64,000 bases of DNA from Hydrogenophaga intermedia (GTDB lineage Bacteria > Pseudomonadota > Gammaproteobacteria > Burkholderiales > Burkholderiaceae_C). Location of the stretch: NCBI RefSeq assembly GCF_000723405.1, contig NZ_CCAE010000020.1, forward strand, positions 18,539-82,538. The letters run 5' to 3'. How positions within the stretch are numbered: the first letter of the stretch is position 1; each line of letters starts with the position of its first letter. The notes beneath the pieces were generated by a model that was not told where the DNA came from, ran no database searches, and saw only the letters and a program-made list of their open reading frames with translations. A program made the translations under genes and the position numbers. Below, piece after piece: positions 8,081-16,530 of the stretch.

Positions 8081-8491
8081 TCAGAGCAGACGACCGTCTT
8101 TGTCCAACGTCTGATCGAGCCGGCGCATGAGGTCTTCGACGCGCGAGAGCGTCTGCGGATCGATCGGGTCCTGCTCGAAACTGCCACCGGCTTCTGCGAA
8201 GGCACTGCCTTCGGCCTGCGCGAAGGAAGAGGCCTGGAACTGTTGGGCCTCGGCCTCGCGCTCGGCTTCCTTGCGCTCCAGTTGCGATAGCTCGAACGCC
8301 AGGTTCAACGAGGCCAGCACGGCGATGCGGTCGCGCGCCTTGACCTTGCCCGCGTCGCGGATGCGGCACATGGCGGTGTCCACGCGCTCCACGGCGTCGA
8401 GCAGCGCGGCTTCGCCGCCGTCGGGGCAGGACAGCAGATAGCTCTGTCCCATGATCTGCACTTCGATCTGCTTGTAGCCGGGCCGGTTCAT
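8081..8491 (-). CDS. zapA: Cell division protein ZapA
   Basis: 136 residues. The N-terminal half is a typical ZapA: a short beta strand 'IEVQIMGQSYLLSCP', then 'LLDAVERVDTAM' and the long coiled-coil helix starting 'DRIAVLASLNLAFEL'. ZapA binds and bundles FtsZ filaments at the division septum in the cytoplasm. The C-terminal 50 residues (Ala/Gln/Ser-rich, then 'RVEDLMRRLDQTL') extend beyond the E. coli protein, as in other Burkholderiales. Its start overlaps the stop of the ZapB-like gene in an ATGA arrangement, indicating translational coupling. Confidence 0.92.
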   Translation of the reverse strand: MNRPGYKQIEVQIMGQSYLLSCPDGGEAALLDAVERVDTAMCRIRDAGKVKARDRIAVLASLNLAFELSQLERKEAEREAEAQQFQASSFAQAEGSAFAEAGGSFEQDPIDPQTLSRVEDLMRRLDQTLDKDGRLL

Positions 8492-8715
8492 GTGCGCTCC
8501 TTGCGTTCGTCGGCGCTGGCGCCGGGCAGCCGTTCCAGCAGCGCGTCGATGCGCGCGCGCGCCGCCATGAGGCGCGACTTGAGTGAGTCGCGCTCGGCCT
8601 GCAGCGCGTGCACCTGCTCGACGAGCAGGGCATTGGTGCGCTGAAGCTCCTCGTGGCGCAGCAGCAGCCGCTCCACCTTGTCGGTGATCTGGTCGATGGG
8701 CGTGGGCGCGGCCAT
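8488..8715 (-). CDS. ZapB-like small coiled-coil cell-division protein
   Basis: 75 residues from the ATG at 8715. The protein is nearly all coiled coil ('KVERLLLRHEELQRTNALLV' and onward, heptad Leu spacing), like the TIGR02449/ZapB-like proteins that precede zapA in betaproteobacteria. E. coli ZapB links ZapA to the chromosome terminus; the same role is inferred here from gene order. In-frame starts exist upstream at 8745 and 8760 (GTG), but conserved sequence begins at 'MAAPTPIDQITDK', so 8715 is preferred. Overlaps zapA by four bases. Confidence 0.78.
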   Translation of the reverse strand: MAAPTPIDQITDKVERLLLRHEELQRTNALLVEQVHALQAERDSLKSRLMAARARIDALLERLPGASADERKERT

Positions 8716-8770
8716 GGTCTTTGCGTGGCGAAGGGCGTGGGGCATTGTAGGCGTCACCAAAGGCTTTGCT

Positions 8771-9018
8771 TAGAATCGCCGGCGTTGGTGCTCGCGGCGT
8801 GGTTCACACGCCGCGGTTAAACGGGAAGCAGGAGGGCGCGCTGCCAGCGGCGGCGAACCTAACCTGCGCTGCCCCCGCAACGGTAAGCAGACGAGATGGC
8901 CGGCGGCTCCAAGCCGCCGGATGCTCTGCCCCCCTCACACCGCCACTGGCCGGTGCCTCGTGCACCGGCTGGGAAGGCGAGGGGGGTTGGTCTGTCAGCC
9001 CGGATACCGGCCAGCACG
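8771..9018 (+). promoter_or_regulatory. Cobalamin (adenosylcobalamin) riboswitch controlling the B12 run
   Basis: The 5' leader of btuB carries the conserved cobalamin-aptamer blocks in order: AAACGGGAAGC (about 8819-8829), GCCCCCGCAACGGTAAGC (about 8871-8888), the GCCACTGG/GGGAAGGC pair (8942-8949 and 8971-8978), and a B12-box-like GTCAGCCCGGATACCGGCC (about 8994-9012). A -10-like TAGAAT at 8771-8776 suggests transcription starts near 8783. Binding of B12 is expected to lower expression of btuB, and by read-through of the downstream genes. The 86 bases between aptamer and start codon would hold the expression platform; I could not tell termination from translation control. Confidence 0.93.
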
Positions 9019-9104
9019 GTGGTGGTGCGTCGCAAGGCGCGCCACCGTGACGCCCATGCACCGTCGGGGAAGGCGGTGAGGGCAGCCCTTCTGTTTCCAC
9101 AACC

Positions 9105-10922
9105 ATGAAATCCCGTGTTCCGTCCTGGCGCCTGGCCGCCCTGACGCTGTCCCTGTCCGCCGCTTTTCCGGCGTTCTCTCAGGGCACCGCCCCCAGCCTT
9201 TCCGAAACCGTCGTCACCGCCAACCGCACGCCCACCCGCGTGGACAGCCTGGTGAGCGACGTCACCGTCATCGAGCGCGCCGACATCGAGAAGATGGCCG
9301 GCCAGACCCTGACCGAGGTGCTGGTGCGCGCCGCCGGCGTGCAGATGGCCACCAACGGCGGTCGCGGCAAGAGCGGCAACATCTTCATCCGCGGCGCCGA
9401 GTCGCGCCACACCATCCTGCTGATCGATGGCGTGCGCTACGGCTCGGCCACGGCCGGCACGCCGGTGTGGACGGGCCTGCCGCTGGACGCGATCGAGCGC
9501 ATCGAAGTACTCAAGGGCCCGGGCTCCTCGCTCTACGGCAGCGACGGCGTCGGCGGCGTGGTGCAGATCTTCACGCGCAAGGGTCGCGAGGGCTTCCACC
9601 CCAGCGCCTTCGTCACCCTCGGCAGCGACAGCTTCTCGCAGGTGGGCGCGGGCCTGAGCGGCGGCAGCGGCGGCGTGACGTACTCGATCGACGTCTCCAC
9701 CCTCAACGATGGCGGCTTCTCGGCCACCAACCCCACGGTGCAGTTCGGCAACCACAACCCCGACCGCGACCCGTTCCGCCAGCGCTCGCTCAACAGCTCG
9801 GTCGGCATCGAACTCACGCGCGACTGGAAGCTCGACGCCGGCGCGCTGTATTCCGAAGGCACCAGTCACTACGACGATGGCCCGGGCCGCGACACGCGCG
9901 ACGACTTCCGCTCGCAGGTGCTGCGCGCGGGCGTGAGCGGCAAGGTGCTGCCTGGCTGGAAGACGCAGGTCCAGGTGTCGCAGAGCGAGGACTACGCCAA
10001 GTCCATCGTCGCGTCCTTCCTGCCCAGCCACTTCGGCACCACGCAGAACCAGGTGCTCTGGCAGAACGACATCGACACGCCGATCGGCGTGGTGCTGGCC
10101 GGCGTGGAGCGTCTGGAGCAGAAGGTGGACAGCGCCACGGTGTACGACGTGACCGAGCGCAGCATCAACTCCGCCTTCCTGGGTCTCAACGGCGAGGCCG
10201 GTTCGCACAGCTGGCAGTTCAATGTGCGCAACGACCGCAACTCGCAGTTCGGCGACAGCACCACCGGCTTCGTGGGCTACGGCTACCGCCTCACGCCCTC
10301 GTTGCGCGCGCACGTGTCGCACGGCACCAGCTTCGTGGCGCCCTCGTTCAATCAGCTTTACTACCCCGGCTTCGGCACGTCCACGCTGCGGCCCGAGGAA
10401 GGCCGCAACACCGACCTGGGGCTGAGCTGGACGCAGGGCGGCCACACGGTCAAGGCGGTGTATTTCGACAACAAGATCCGTGGCTTCATCCCCTCGGGCC
10501 CGCTGCCGGCCAACGTGCCGCGCGCGCGCATCAACGGCTGGACCCTGGGTTACGACGGCAGCGTTGGCGCCTGGGCGCTGCGCGCCTCGCTGGAGAGCAT
10601 CGATCCCCGCAACGAGGTGACAGGCCGGCTGCTGCCGCGCCGCAGCGAGACGCAAGCGACGCTGGGCGCGGACTATGGCGTGGGCGCCTGGAAGTTCGGC
10701 GGCACCCTGCTGCACGTGGGCGACCGCTTCGACGACGCCAACAACACCTTCAAGCTGGACGCCTACACCACGCTGGACCTGCACGCCGACTACGCGGTGT
10801 CGAAGAACTGGACCGTGCAGACCCAGTTGCGCAACATCACCGACGAGGACTACCAGACCGTGCGCGGCTACAACCAGCCGGGCCGGGGCGTCTTCGTGAC
10901 CCTGCGCTGGGCACCGAAGTAA
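9105..10922 (+). CDS. btuB: TonB-dependent vitamin B12 receptor BtuB
   Basis: 605-residue outer-membrane receptor. It has a signal peptide (1-26, ending 'PAFSQ'), a TonB box 'ETVVTAN' near residue 34, a plug domain (to about 155, including 'NIFIRGAESRHTILLIDGV' and 'IERIEVLKGPGSSLYG'), and a 22-strand-type beta barrel ending 'FVTLRWAPK'. BtuB imports cobalamin and other corrinoids into the periplasm using TonB-ExbBD energy. Length matches E. coli BtuB (about 610). It directly follows the cobalamin riboswitch, which settles the substrate more firmly than sequence alone, and heads the B12 gene run. Confidence 0.93.
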   Translation: MKSRVPSWRLAALTLSLSAAFPAFSQGTAPSLSETVVTANRTPTRVDSLVSDVTVIERADIEKMAGQTLTEVLVRAAGVQMATNGGRGKSGNIFIRGAESRHTILLIDGVRYGSATAGTPVWTGLPLDAIERIEVLKGPGSSLYGSDGVGGVVQIFTRKGREGFHPSAFVTLGSDSFSQVGAGLSGGSGGVTYSIDVSTLNDGGFSATNPTVQFGNHNPDRDPFRQRSLNSSVGIELTRDWKLDAGALYSEGTSHYDDGPGRDTRDDFRSQVLRAGVSGKVLPGWKTQVQVSQSEDYAKSIVASFLPSHFGTTQNQVLWQNDIDTPIGVVLAGVERLEQKVDSATVYDVTERSINSAFLGLNGEAGSHSWQFNVRNDRNSQFGDSTTGFVGYGYRLTPSLRAHVSHGTSFVAPSFNQLYYPGFGTSTLRPEEGRNTDLGLSWTQGGHTVKAVYFDNKIRGFIPSGPLPANVPRARINGWTLGYDGSVGAWALRASLESIDPRNEVTGRLLPRRSETQATLGADYGVGAWKFGGTLLHVGDRFDDANNTFKLDAYTTLDLHADYAVSKNWTVQTQLRNITDEDYQTVRGYNQPGRGVFVTLRWAPK

Positions 10923-10931
10923 ATTCGCCCG

Positions 10932-11753
10932 ATGGCCCATGACTTCTCCCGCGCGCCCACCGGCCCGCAGCGCATCGTCTGCCTCACCGAGGAGACCACC
11001 GAGTGGCTCTACCTGCTGGGGCAGGAGGCGCGCATCGTGGGCATCTCGGGCTACACGGTGCGCCCGCGCCGCGCGCGCGAGGAGAAGCCGAAGGTCAGCG
11101 CCTTCCTGAGCGCGAAGATCGACAAGATCCTCGCGCTGGAGCCGGACTGCGTGTTCGGCTTCTCCGACCTGCAGGCCGACATCGCGTCGGCGCTGATCCG
11201 CGCGGGCGTGCAGGTCACCGTCTTCAACCAGCGCAGCGTGGCGCAGATCCTCGACATGCTGTACCAGGTGGCGGCCATGGTGGGCCAGGCGGAGCAAGGC
11301 CAGGCCTGGATCTCGCGCACGCAGGCCCGTCTGCGCGAGATCGCCGAAGCGGGCCGCGCGCTGCCGCGCCGCCCGGGGATGTACTTCGAGGAATGGGACG
11401 ATCCCTGCATCAGCGGCATCCGCTGGGTGTCGGAGCTGATGGGCATCGCGGGCGGGGACGATTGTTTTCCCGAACTGGCCGCCATGCCGCTGGGCAAGGA
11501 CCGCATCATCGGCGAGCCCCAACGCATCGTCGAGCGCGCGCCCGACATCGTGGTCGGCTCCTGGTGCGGCAAGAAGTTCCGGCCCGAACGCGTGGCCGCG
11601 CGGCCCGGCTGGCAGGACGTGCCGGCCGTGCGCGACGGCGAAATGCACGAGATCAAGTCGGCCGACATCCTGCAGCCCGGCCCGGCCGCGCTCACCGACG
11701 GCGTGGAGCAACTGCACCGCATCGTGCTGGACTGGAGCGCCCGCCATGGCTGA
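10932..11753 (+). CDS. BtuF-like cobalamin-binding protein without a signal peptide
   Basis: 273 residues of the type III periplasmic-binding-protein fold ('RIVCLTEETTEWLYLLG', 'KIDKILALEPDCVFGFSDLQ', 'MYFEEWDDPCISG', 'APDIVVGSWCGKKF'). It resembles BtuF and cobalamin-binding proteins. Unlike the second copy at 12327-13199 it has no hydrophobic N-terminus. The start is the only suitable ATG, nine bases after the btuB stop, and an upstream start would run into btuB. It would therefore stay in the cytoplasm unless exported another way. It overlaps cobU by eight bases. A role in binding corrinoids inside the cell is inference; family assignment is firmer. Confidence 0.8.
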   Translation: MAHDFSRAPTGPQRIVCLTEETTEWLYLLGQEARIVGISGYTVRPRRAREEKPKVSAFLSAKIDKILALEPDCVFGFSDLQADIASALIRAGVQVTVFNQRSVAQILDMLYQVAAMVGQAEQGQAWISRTQARLREIAEAGRALPRRPGMYFEEWDDPCISGIRWVSELMGIAGGDDCFPELAAMPLGKDRIIGEPQRIVERAPDIVVGSWCGKKFRPERVAARPGWQDVPAVRDGEMHEIKSADILQPGPAALTDGVEQLHRIVLDWSARHG

Positions 11754-12330
11754 GGCACGCGGCACGCCCGAGACCATCGCACGCAGCGAGTTCATCCTCG
11801 GCGGCCAGCGCAGCGGCAAGTCGCGCCGCGCGGAATCGCTCGCGCGCCAGTGGCTGGACGCCGAGGCCACGCACCGCGCCGTGCTGGTCGCCACCGCCCA
11901 GCCCTGGGACGAGGAAATGCGCGCGCGCATCGCCAGACACCAGAGCGACCGCGCCGAGCGCGTCCCCGGCATGGCCACCGTGGAGGCCCCGCTGGCCCTG
12001 GCCGAAACGCTGGGGGACCTCACGGCGCCCGACACCCTGGTGGTGGTGGACTGCCTCACGCTCTGGCTCACCAACCTGCTGATGCCCGCGCAGGGCGAGC
12101 CTGCCGACCCGCAGGCGCCCACGCAGGCCCTGCTGCACGCCATCGACACCGCACGCGGCCCGGTGGTGCTGGTGGGCAACGAAATCGGGCTGGGCGTGAT
12201 CCCCATGGGCCGCGAGACGCGCGCCTTCGTGGACGCGCTCGGCGGTTTGAACCAGGCCGTGGCGCGCGCGTGCGAGCGCGTCACCTTCATGGCGGCTGGC
12301 CTGCCGCTCAGTTTGAAAGCGCCTCGATGA
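11746..12330 (+). CDS. cobU: Bifunctional adenosylcobinamide kinase / guanylyltransferase CobU
   Basis: 194 residues. The P-loop 'ILGGQRSGKSRRAESLA' is the CobU/CobP signature, followed by 'VVVDCLTLWLTNLL' and 'VGNEIGLGVIPMGRETR'. CobU phosphorylates adenosylcobinamide and then transfers GMP to give adenosylcobinamide-GDP, the activated intermediate used by CobS in nucleotide-loop assembly. Length is normal (about 180). The start overlaps the preceding gene by eight bases and the stop overlaps btuF by four (ATGA), consistent with one translationally coupled operon. Confidence 0.93.
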   Translation: MAEARGTPETIARSEFILGGQRSGKSRRAESLARQWLDAEATHRAVLVATAQPWDEEMRARIARHQSDRAERVPGMATVEAPLALAETLGDLTAPDTLVVVDCLTLWLTNLLMPAQGEPADPQAPTQALLHAIDTARGPVVLVGNEIGLGVIPMGRETRAFVDALGGLNQAVARACERVTFMAAGLPLSLKAPR

Positions 12331-13199
12331 CCCGACTCCTGTTCTCCCTGGCGCTGGGCCTGTGGCTCGCGTGCTCGGGCGCGGCGCAAGCCACCGAGAT
12401 CCGCGTCACCGACGACCGCGGCATCAGCGTGACCCTGCCGCGCTCGCCGCAGCGCATCGTCTCGCTGCTGCCCTCGCTCACCGAGACCGTGTGCGAGCTG
12501 GGCCAGTGCCACCGCCTGGTCGGCGTGGACCGCTACTCCAACCACCCCGCCTCCGTGCGCGCGCTGCCGCAGACCGGCGGCGGCGTCGATCCGAACATCG
12601 AGGCCATCGTCGCGCTTCGGCCCGACGTGGTGCTCGCCGCCACGTCCTCGCGCGGCGTGCCGCGGCTCGAGTCATTCGGCTTGAAGGTGCTGGCGCTGGA
12701 GCCGCGCACCACGCGCGATGCGCAGCGCGTGATGGGCGTGCTGGGCCAGGTGCTGGAAGTGCCCGACGCCGATCGCATCTGGCGCGCCATCGATGCGGGC
12801 GTGTCGGCCGCCGCGCAGTCGCTGCCGGCCACCGCGCGTTCGCTGCGCGTGTACTACGAGGTCAGCAACGGCGGCTACGCGGCGGGCCCACAGTCGTTCA
12901 TCGGCGAACTCATGGACCGCCTGGGTGTGCAGAACATCATCACGCCCGAGCTCGGCCCCTTTCCGCGCATCAACCCCGAGTACGTGGTGCGCGCCAACCC
13001 GGACCTGATCATGATCGGCAAGCGCAACGTCGCCGGCCTGGAGCAGCGCCCGGGCTGGCGGGGCATGCGCGCCCTGCGCGAAGACCGCGTGTGCGTGTTC
13101 ACGGCCGACGAGTCCGACGTGCTGGTGCGCCCCGGCCCGCGCATGGCCGAAGCGGCGCGGCTGATGGCGAAGTGCATCACCGACAAAGGATTGAAGTGA
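12327..13199 (+). CDS. btuF: Vitamin B12 ABC transporter substrate-binding protein BtuF
   Basis: 290 residues beginning with a clear signal peptide ('MTRLLFSLALGLWLACSGAAQA'-type hydrophobic stretch). The mature protein shows the type III binding-protein fold: 'PQRIVSLLPSLTETVCELG', then 'IVALRPDVVLAATSS' and a second lobe 'PDLIMIGKRN'. It captures cobalamin in the periplasm and delivers it to BtuCD. Its ATG overlaps the cobU stop (ATGA), and its stop overlaps the GTG start of btuC by four bases, so btuFCD are coupled. Confidence 0.92.
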   Translation: MTRLLFSLALGLWLACSGAAQATEIRVTDDRGISVTLPRSPQRIVSLLPSLTETVCELGQCHRLVGVDRYSNHPASVRALPQTGGGVDPNIEAIVALRPDVVLAATSSRGVPRLESFGLKVLALEPRTTRDAQRVMGVLGQVLEVPDADRIWRAIDAGVSAAAQSLPATARSLRVYYEVSNGGYAAGPQSFIGELMDRLGVQNIITPELGPFPRINPEYVVRANPDLIMIGKRNVAGLEQRPGWRGMRALREDRVCVFTADESDVLVRPGPRMAEAARLMAKCITDKGLK

Positions 13200-14200
13200 A
13201 CGGCCGCGCGCACAGCCTGTGGCTCGGCGTGGGATTGCTGCTGGCCGCACTGCTCGTGCTGCTGCTGGGTGCGGGCGTCGGCAGCACCGGTTTCGACAGC
13301 GTGCTCAACGCGCACCGCGACCCCGTGGCCTGGCAGATCCTGTGGGACATCCGCCTGCCGCGCACCCTGGGCGCCTGGCTGGCCGGCGCGCTGCTGGGCC
13401 TGGCGGGCGCGGTGGCGCAGGGCCTGTTCCGCAACCCGCTGGCCGATCCGTACCTGTTGGGCAGCGCCTCGGGCGCGGCGCTGGGCGTGGCCGGCGCGCT
13501 GATGCTGTTCGGCGCGTCCACCATGGCCACGCAATGGGTGGTTCGCCTGGGCCTCACGGGCGCGGCCTTCCTGGGGGCGGTGCTGGGTGTGGTGCTCACG
13601 CTGACGCTGGCCAAGGGCGTGCAGCAGACATTGCGGCTGTTGCTGGCCGGTGTCATCGTGGGCGTGGTGCTGGGCGCCGCGCGCGACCTCATCACCATCG
13701 CCGAGCCCGACACCCTGCAAGCCATGCAGGGCTTCATGCTGGGCAGCACCGGCTTCGTGGGCTGGGCCGCCTGCGGCGTGATGGCGGCCATGCTGCTGAT
13801 CGCCGTGCTGGTGGCCGCGGCGCTGGGCCGCGTGCTGGACGGCCTGGCCCTGGGCGAAGCCACCGCGCGCAGCCTGGGCCTGCCGCTGGGCGCCGTGCGC
13901 GCGGTGCTGGTGGGCGTGCTGGCCCTGGCCACCGGCGCGGCCGTGGCGCAGACCGGCCTGATCGCCTTCGTGGGCCTGGCCTCGCCGCACCTGGTGCGCT
14001 CCATCGTCAAGACGACGCACGGGCGCCTGGTGGTGCTGGCGGCCTTCATGGGCGGGCTGCTGCTGATGGCGGCCGACGTGCTCGCGCGCTGGGTCATCGC
14101 GCCGCAGGAACTGCCCGTGGGCGTGCTCACGGCCGTGCTGGGCGGCAGCTACCTGCTGTGGCTGATGCACCGGCGCGGCGCATCGGGGGGCTTCAAGTGA
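13196..14200 (+). CDS. btuC: Vitamin B12 ABC transporter permease BtuC (FecCD family)
   Basis: 334 residues, about ten transmembrane helices, typical FecCD/BtuC length. Recognisable segments include 'RLPRTLGAWLAGALLGLAGA', 'GLFRNPLADPYLLGSASGAA' (the EAA-like coupling region with 'NPLADP.LLG'), and 'GLIAFVGLASPHLVRSIV' near the C-terminus. It forms the inner-membrane channel for cobalamin with BtuD. Start is a GTG whose GTGA overlaps the btuF stop. The stop overlaps the GTG start of btuD in the same way. Confidence 0.93.
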   Translation: MNGRAHSLWLGVGLLLAALLVLLLGAGVGSTGFDSVLNAHRDPVAWQILWDIRLPRTLGAWLAGALLGLAGAVAQGLFRNPLADPYLLGSASGAALGVAGALMLFGASTMATQWVVRLGLTGAAFLGAVLGVVLTLTLAKGVQQTLRLLLAGVIVGVVLGAARDLITIAEPDTLQAMQGFMLGSTGFVGWAACGVMAAMLLIAVLVAAALGRVLDGLALGEATARSLGLPLGAVRAVLVGVLALATGAAVAQTGLIAFVGLASPHLVRSIVKTTHGRLVVLAAFMGGLLLMAADVLARWVIAPQELPVGVLTAVLGGSYLLWLMHRRGASGGFK

Positions 14201-14958
14201 TCCAGGCACTGCAAGCCAAAGGCATCGGTGTTTCGCTCGGCGGCGTCGAGGTGCTGCACGCCGTCGACCTGAACCTGCCCGCCGGCCGCTGGACGAGCGT
14301 GGTCGGCCCCAACGGCGCGGGCAAGTCCACCCTGCTCAAGGCCCTGGCCGGCCTGCTGCCGCACAGCGGCCAGGCCGAGCTGCTGGGCCGCCCCTTCAGC
14401 GCCTGGCGCGGCCGCGAACGCGCGCGCGCCCTGGCCTGGCTGGGGCAGGGCGAAACCGGCGCCGAAGACCTGAGCGTGTGGGACGTGGCCATGCTCGGCC
14501 GCCTGCCGCACCAGCCCTGGCTGGCGCCGCCGTCCGACGCCGACCGCGCCGCCGTGGAGCAGGCCCTGCGCGCCACCCAGGCCTGGGACTGGCGCGAGCG
14601 CGCGCTTGGCGCGCTCTCCGGCGGCGAGCGCCAGCGCGTGCTGTTGGCGCGCCTGCTGGCCGTCAACGCCGACGTGTTGCTGATGGACGAGCCGCTGGCC
14701 AACCTGGACCCGCCGCACCAGGCCGACTGGCTGCAACTGGTGCGCGACCTGGTGGCGCAGGGCAAGACCGTGGTGAGCGTGCTGCACGAGATCGGCGTGG
14801 CCCTGCACGCCGACCAGATGGTGATCGTGGCCGGCGGCCGCGTGCGCCACCAGGGCGCCTGCGACGACAGCGCCACCCACCGTGCGCTCGAAGCGGTGTT
14901 CGACCACCGCATCGCCATCCACCCCCTGGGCGAGCAGTGGGTCGCGCTGCCTCGCTGA
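14197..14958 (+). CDS. btuD: Vitamin B12 ABC transporter ATPase BtuD
   Basis: 253 residues. Walker A 'GPNGAGKST', Q-loop '[10 protein letters not shown]', signature '[15 protein letters not shown]', Walker B '[12 protein letters not shown]' and the H-loop '[10 protein letters not shown]' are all intact. It hydrolyses ATP to drive cobalamin through BtuC. The GTG start overlaps the btuC stop by four bases, which fixes the start. A 28-base gap with GGAG precedes cobO. Confidence 0.92.
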   Translation: MIQALQAKGIGVSLGGVEVLHAVDLNLPAGRWTSVVGPNGAGKSTLLKALAGLLPHSGQAELLGRPFSAWRGRERARALAWLGQGETGAEDLSVWDVAMLGRLPHQPWLAPPSDADRAAVEQALRATQAWDWRERALGALSGGERQRVLLARLLAVNADVLLMDEPLANLDPPHQADWLQLVRDLVAQGKTVVSVLHEIGVALHADQMVIVAGGRVRHQGACDDSATHRALEAVFDHRIAIHPLGEQWVALPR

Positions 14959-14986
14959 TACTTCTTTCCTCCGGACGGAGCCCCGC

Positions 14987-15568
14987 ATGCAGATCGAAAC
15001 CCCACCCAGCGCCAAACCCTACGACAAGCCCGAGGGCGAACGCCGCGGCCTGGTCATCGTGAACACTGGCGACGGCAAAGGCAAAAGCACGGCCGCCTTC
15101 GGCCTGGCGCTGCGCGCCTTCGGCCGCACGCACGTGCATGGCAAGGGCGTGCGCATCTTCCAGTTCATGAAGGTGCCCACCGCGCGCTTCGGCGAGCACC
15201 GCATGTTCGAGCAGCTCGGTCTGCCCATCGAGGGGCTGGGTGACGGCTTCAGCTGGAAGAGCCAGGACCTGGAGCATTCCGCCCAGCTTGCGCGCGACGG
15301 CTGGCTGCGTGCGCGCGAGGCCATCCTCGGCGGCGAGAACTTCATGGTGGTGCTCGACGAACTCACCTACCCGCTGATCTATGGCTGGCTGCCGCTGGAG
15401 TGGGTGGTGGAGACGCTCAAGGCCCGCCCCGCCCATGTGCACGTGGTCATCACGGGCCGGCGCTGCCCGCCCGAACTCATCGAACTGGCCGACACCGTGA
15501 CCGAGATGACCAAGGTCAAGCACGCGTTCAACGCCGGTGTGCCGGCGCAGCGCGGCATCGAGGACTGA
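14987..15568 (+). CDS. cobO: Cob(I)yrinic acid a,c-diamide adenosyltransferase CobO/BtuR
   Basis: 193 residues with the BtuR/CobA/CobO P-loop '[19 protein letters not shown]' and the Walker-B-like '[12 protein letters not shown]', then '[12 protein letters not shown]' and 'ADTVTEM'. It transfers the 5'-deoxyadenosyl group of ATP to the cobalt of corrinoids, forming adenosylcobinamide or adenosylcobalamin. The ATG at 14987 has GGAG seven bases upstream. The stop TGA shares its last base with the next start (TGATG). Confidence 0.94.
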   Translation: MQIETPPSAKPYDKPEGERRGLVIVNTGDGKGKSTAAFGLALRAFGRTHVHGKGVRIFQFMKVPTARFGEHRMFEQLGLPIEGLGDGFSWKSQDLEHSAQLARDGWLRAREAILGGENFMVVLDELTYPLIYGWLPLEWVVETLKARPAHVHVVITGRRCPPELIELADTVTEMTKVKHAFNAGVPAQRGIED

Positions 15569-16530
15569 TGCTCGGCTCGGCGCTGTCGCTGCTCGTGGCG
15601 CTGGCCGTGGACCGCGTCGTTGGTGAACCGCGCGCGCCCTGGCACCCGGTGGTGTGGATGGGCCGCGCGCTCGGCGCCATGGGCCATCGCATCGCGCCCG
15701 TGCGGCAACAGGCCGAGCCGCGTTTCGACGGCGTGCGCTGGACCCTGGGCGTGCTGGGCTGGGGCGCGGGCGCGCTCGTGGTCGTCGCCGTGGCCTGGGC
15801 GGCGCAGACTGCGCTGTCGACGCTGAACCCCTGGTGGGCGGCGCTGCTCACGGGGCTGCTGCTCAAGCCGCTGATGTCCTGGCGCCTGCTGCGCGAGGAG
15901 GTGCTCGCCGTCGAGTCCGCGCTGTCGCAGTCGTTGGAGCAGGGCCGCGAGCGCCTGTCGTGGCTGGTGAGCCGCGACACGCGCGCGCTCGACGCGTCGG
16001 CCGTGCGCGAAAGCGCCATCGAATCCCTGGCCGAGAACCTGAACGACTCGGTGGTGGCGCCGCTGCTCTGGTTTCTGGTGGCCGGTTTGCCAGGCGCGGC
16101 GCTCTACCGCTGGGCCAACACGGCCGACGCGATGTGGGGCTACGACGGCCTGCGCCGCGACGCGGACGGTACGGCGCGCGACTGGACCTGGGCCGGCCAG
16201 TGGGCCGCGCGCGTGGACGACGTGCTGTCCTGGGTGCCCGCGCGCCTCACGGCGGCCTTGCTGCTGTTCGCGGGCGGTTGCCTCGCCTTGCGCAGCCTGT
16301 GGCGCGAGGCGCGCCGCACGCCGTCGCCCAACTCGGGCTGGCCCATGGCCGCGCTCGCGCTCGCGCTGAACCTACGGCTGAGCAAGCCGGGCGTGTACAC
16401 GCTCAACGCCGAGGGCCGCGCGCCGGAGCCGGCCGACACGACGGCGGCCATCGTGCTCGCGGGGCGCGCGCTGACGGTCGGCCTGGTGCTGCTCGGGGCC
16501 ATGGCGCTGTTCACCTGGGCCATGGCATGA
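15568..16530 (+). CDS. cbiB: Adenosylcobinamide-phosphate synthase CbiB (CobD of Pseudomonas)
   Basis: 320-residue inner-membrane protein with about five to six hydrophobic segments. Family marks are 'DRVVGEPRAPWHPVVWMGR' at the N-terminus, 'RESAIESLAENLNDSVVAPL' in the middle, and 'NTADAMWGY'. It condenses adenosylcobyric acid with aminopropanol O-phosphate. The start ATG overlaps the cobO stop by one base, and its stop overlaps the next gene by four. The decarboxylase making the aminopropanol phosphate is encoded directly after it. Confidence 0.93.
   Translation: MLGSALSLLVALAVDRVVGEPRAPWHPVVWMGRALGAMGHRIAPVRQQAEPRFDGVRWTLGVLGWGAGALVVVAVAWAAQTALSTLNPWWAALLTGLLLKPLMSWRLLREEVLAVESALSQSLEQGRERLSWLVSRDTRALDASAVRESAIESLAENLNDSVVAPLLWFLVAGLPGAALYRWANTADAMWGYDGLRRDADGTARDWTWAGQWAARVDDVLSWVPARLTAALLLFAGGCLALRSLWREARRTPSPNSGWPMAALALALNLRLSKPGVYTLNAEGRAPEPADTTAAIVLAGRALTVGLVLLGAMALFTWAMA

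Noticed and set aside
8859..12545. Very long minus-strand ORF (over 1,200 codons) antisense to btuB, cobU and btuF
   Set aside because: It lies opposite well-recognised genes, crosses the riboswitch, and its translation is low-complexity Ala/Arg/Gly/His typical of GC-rich shadow frames.
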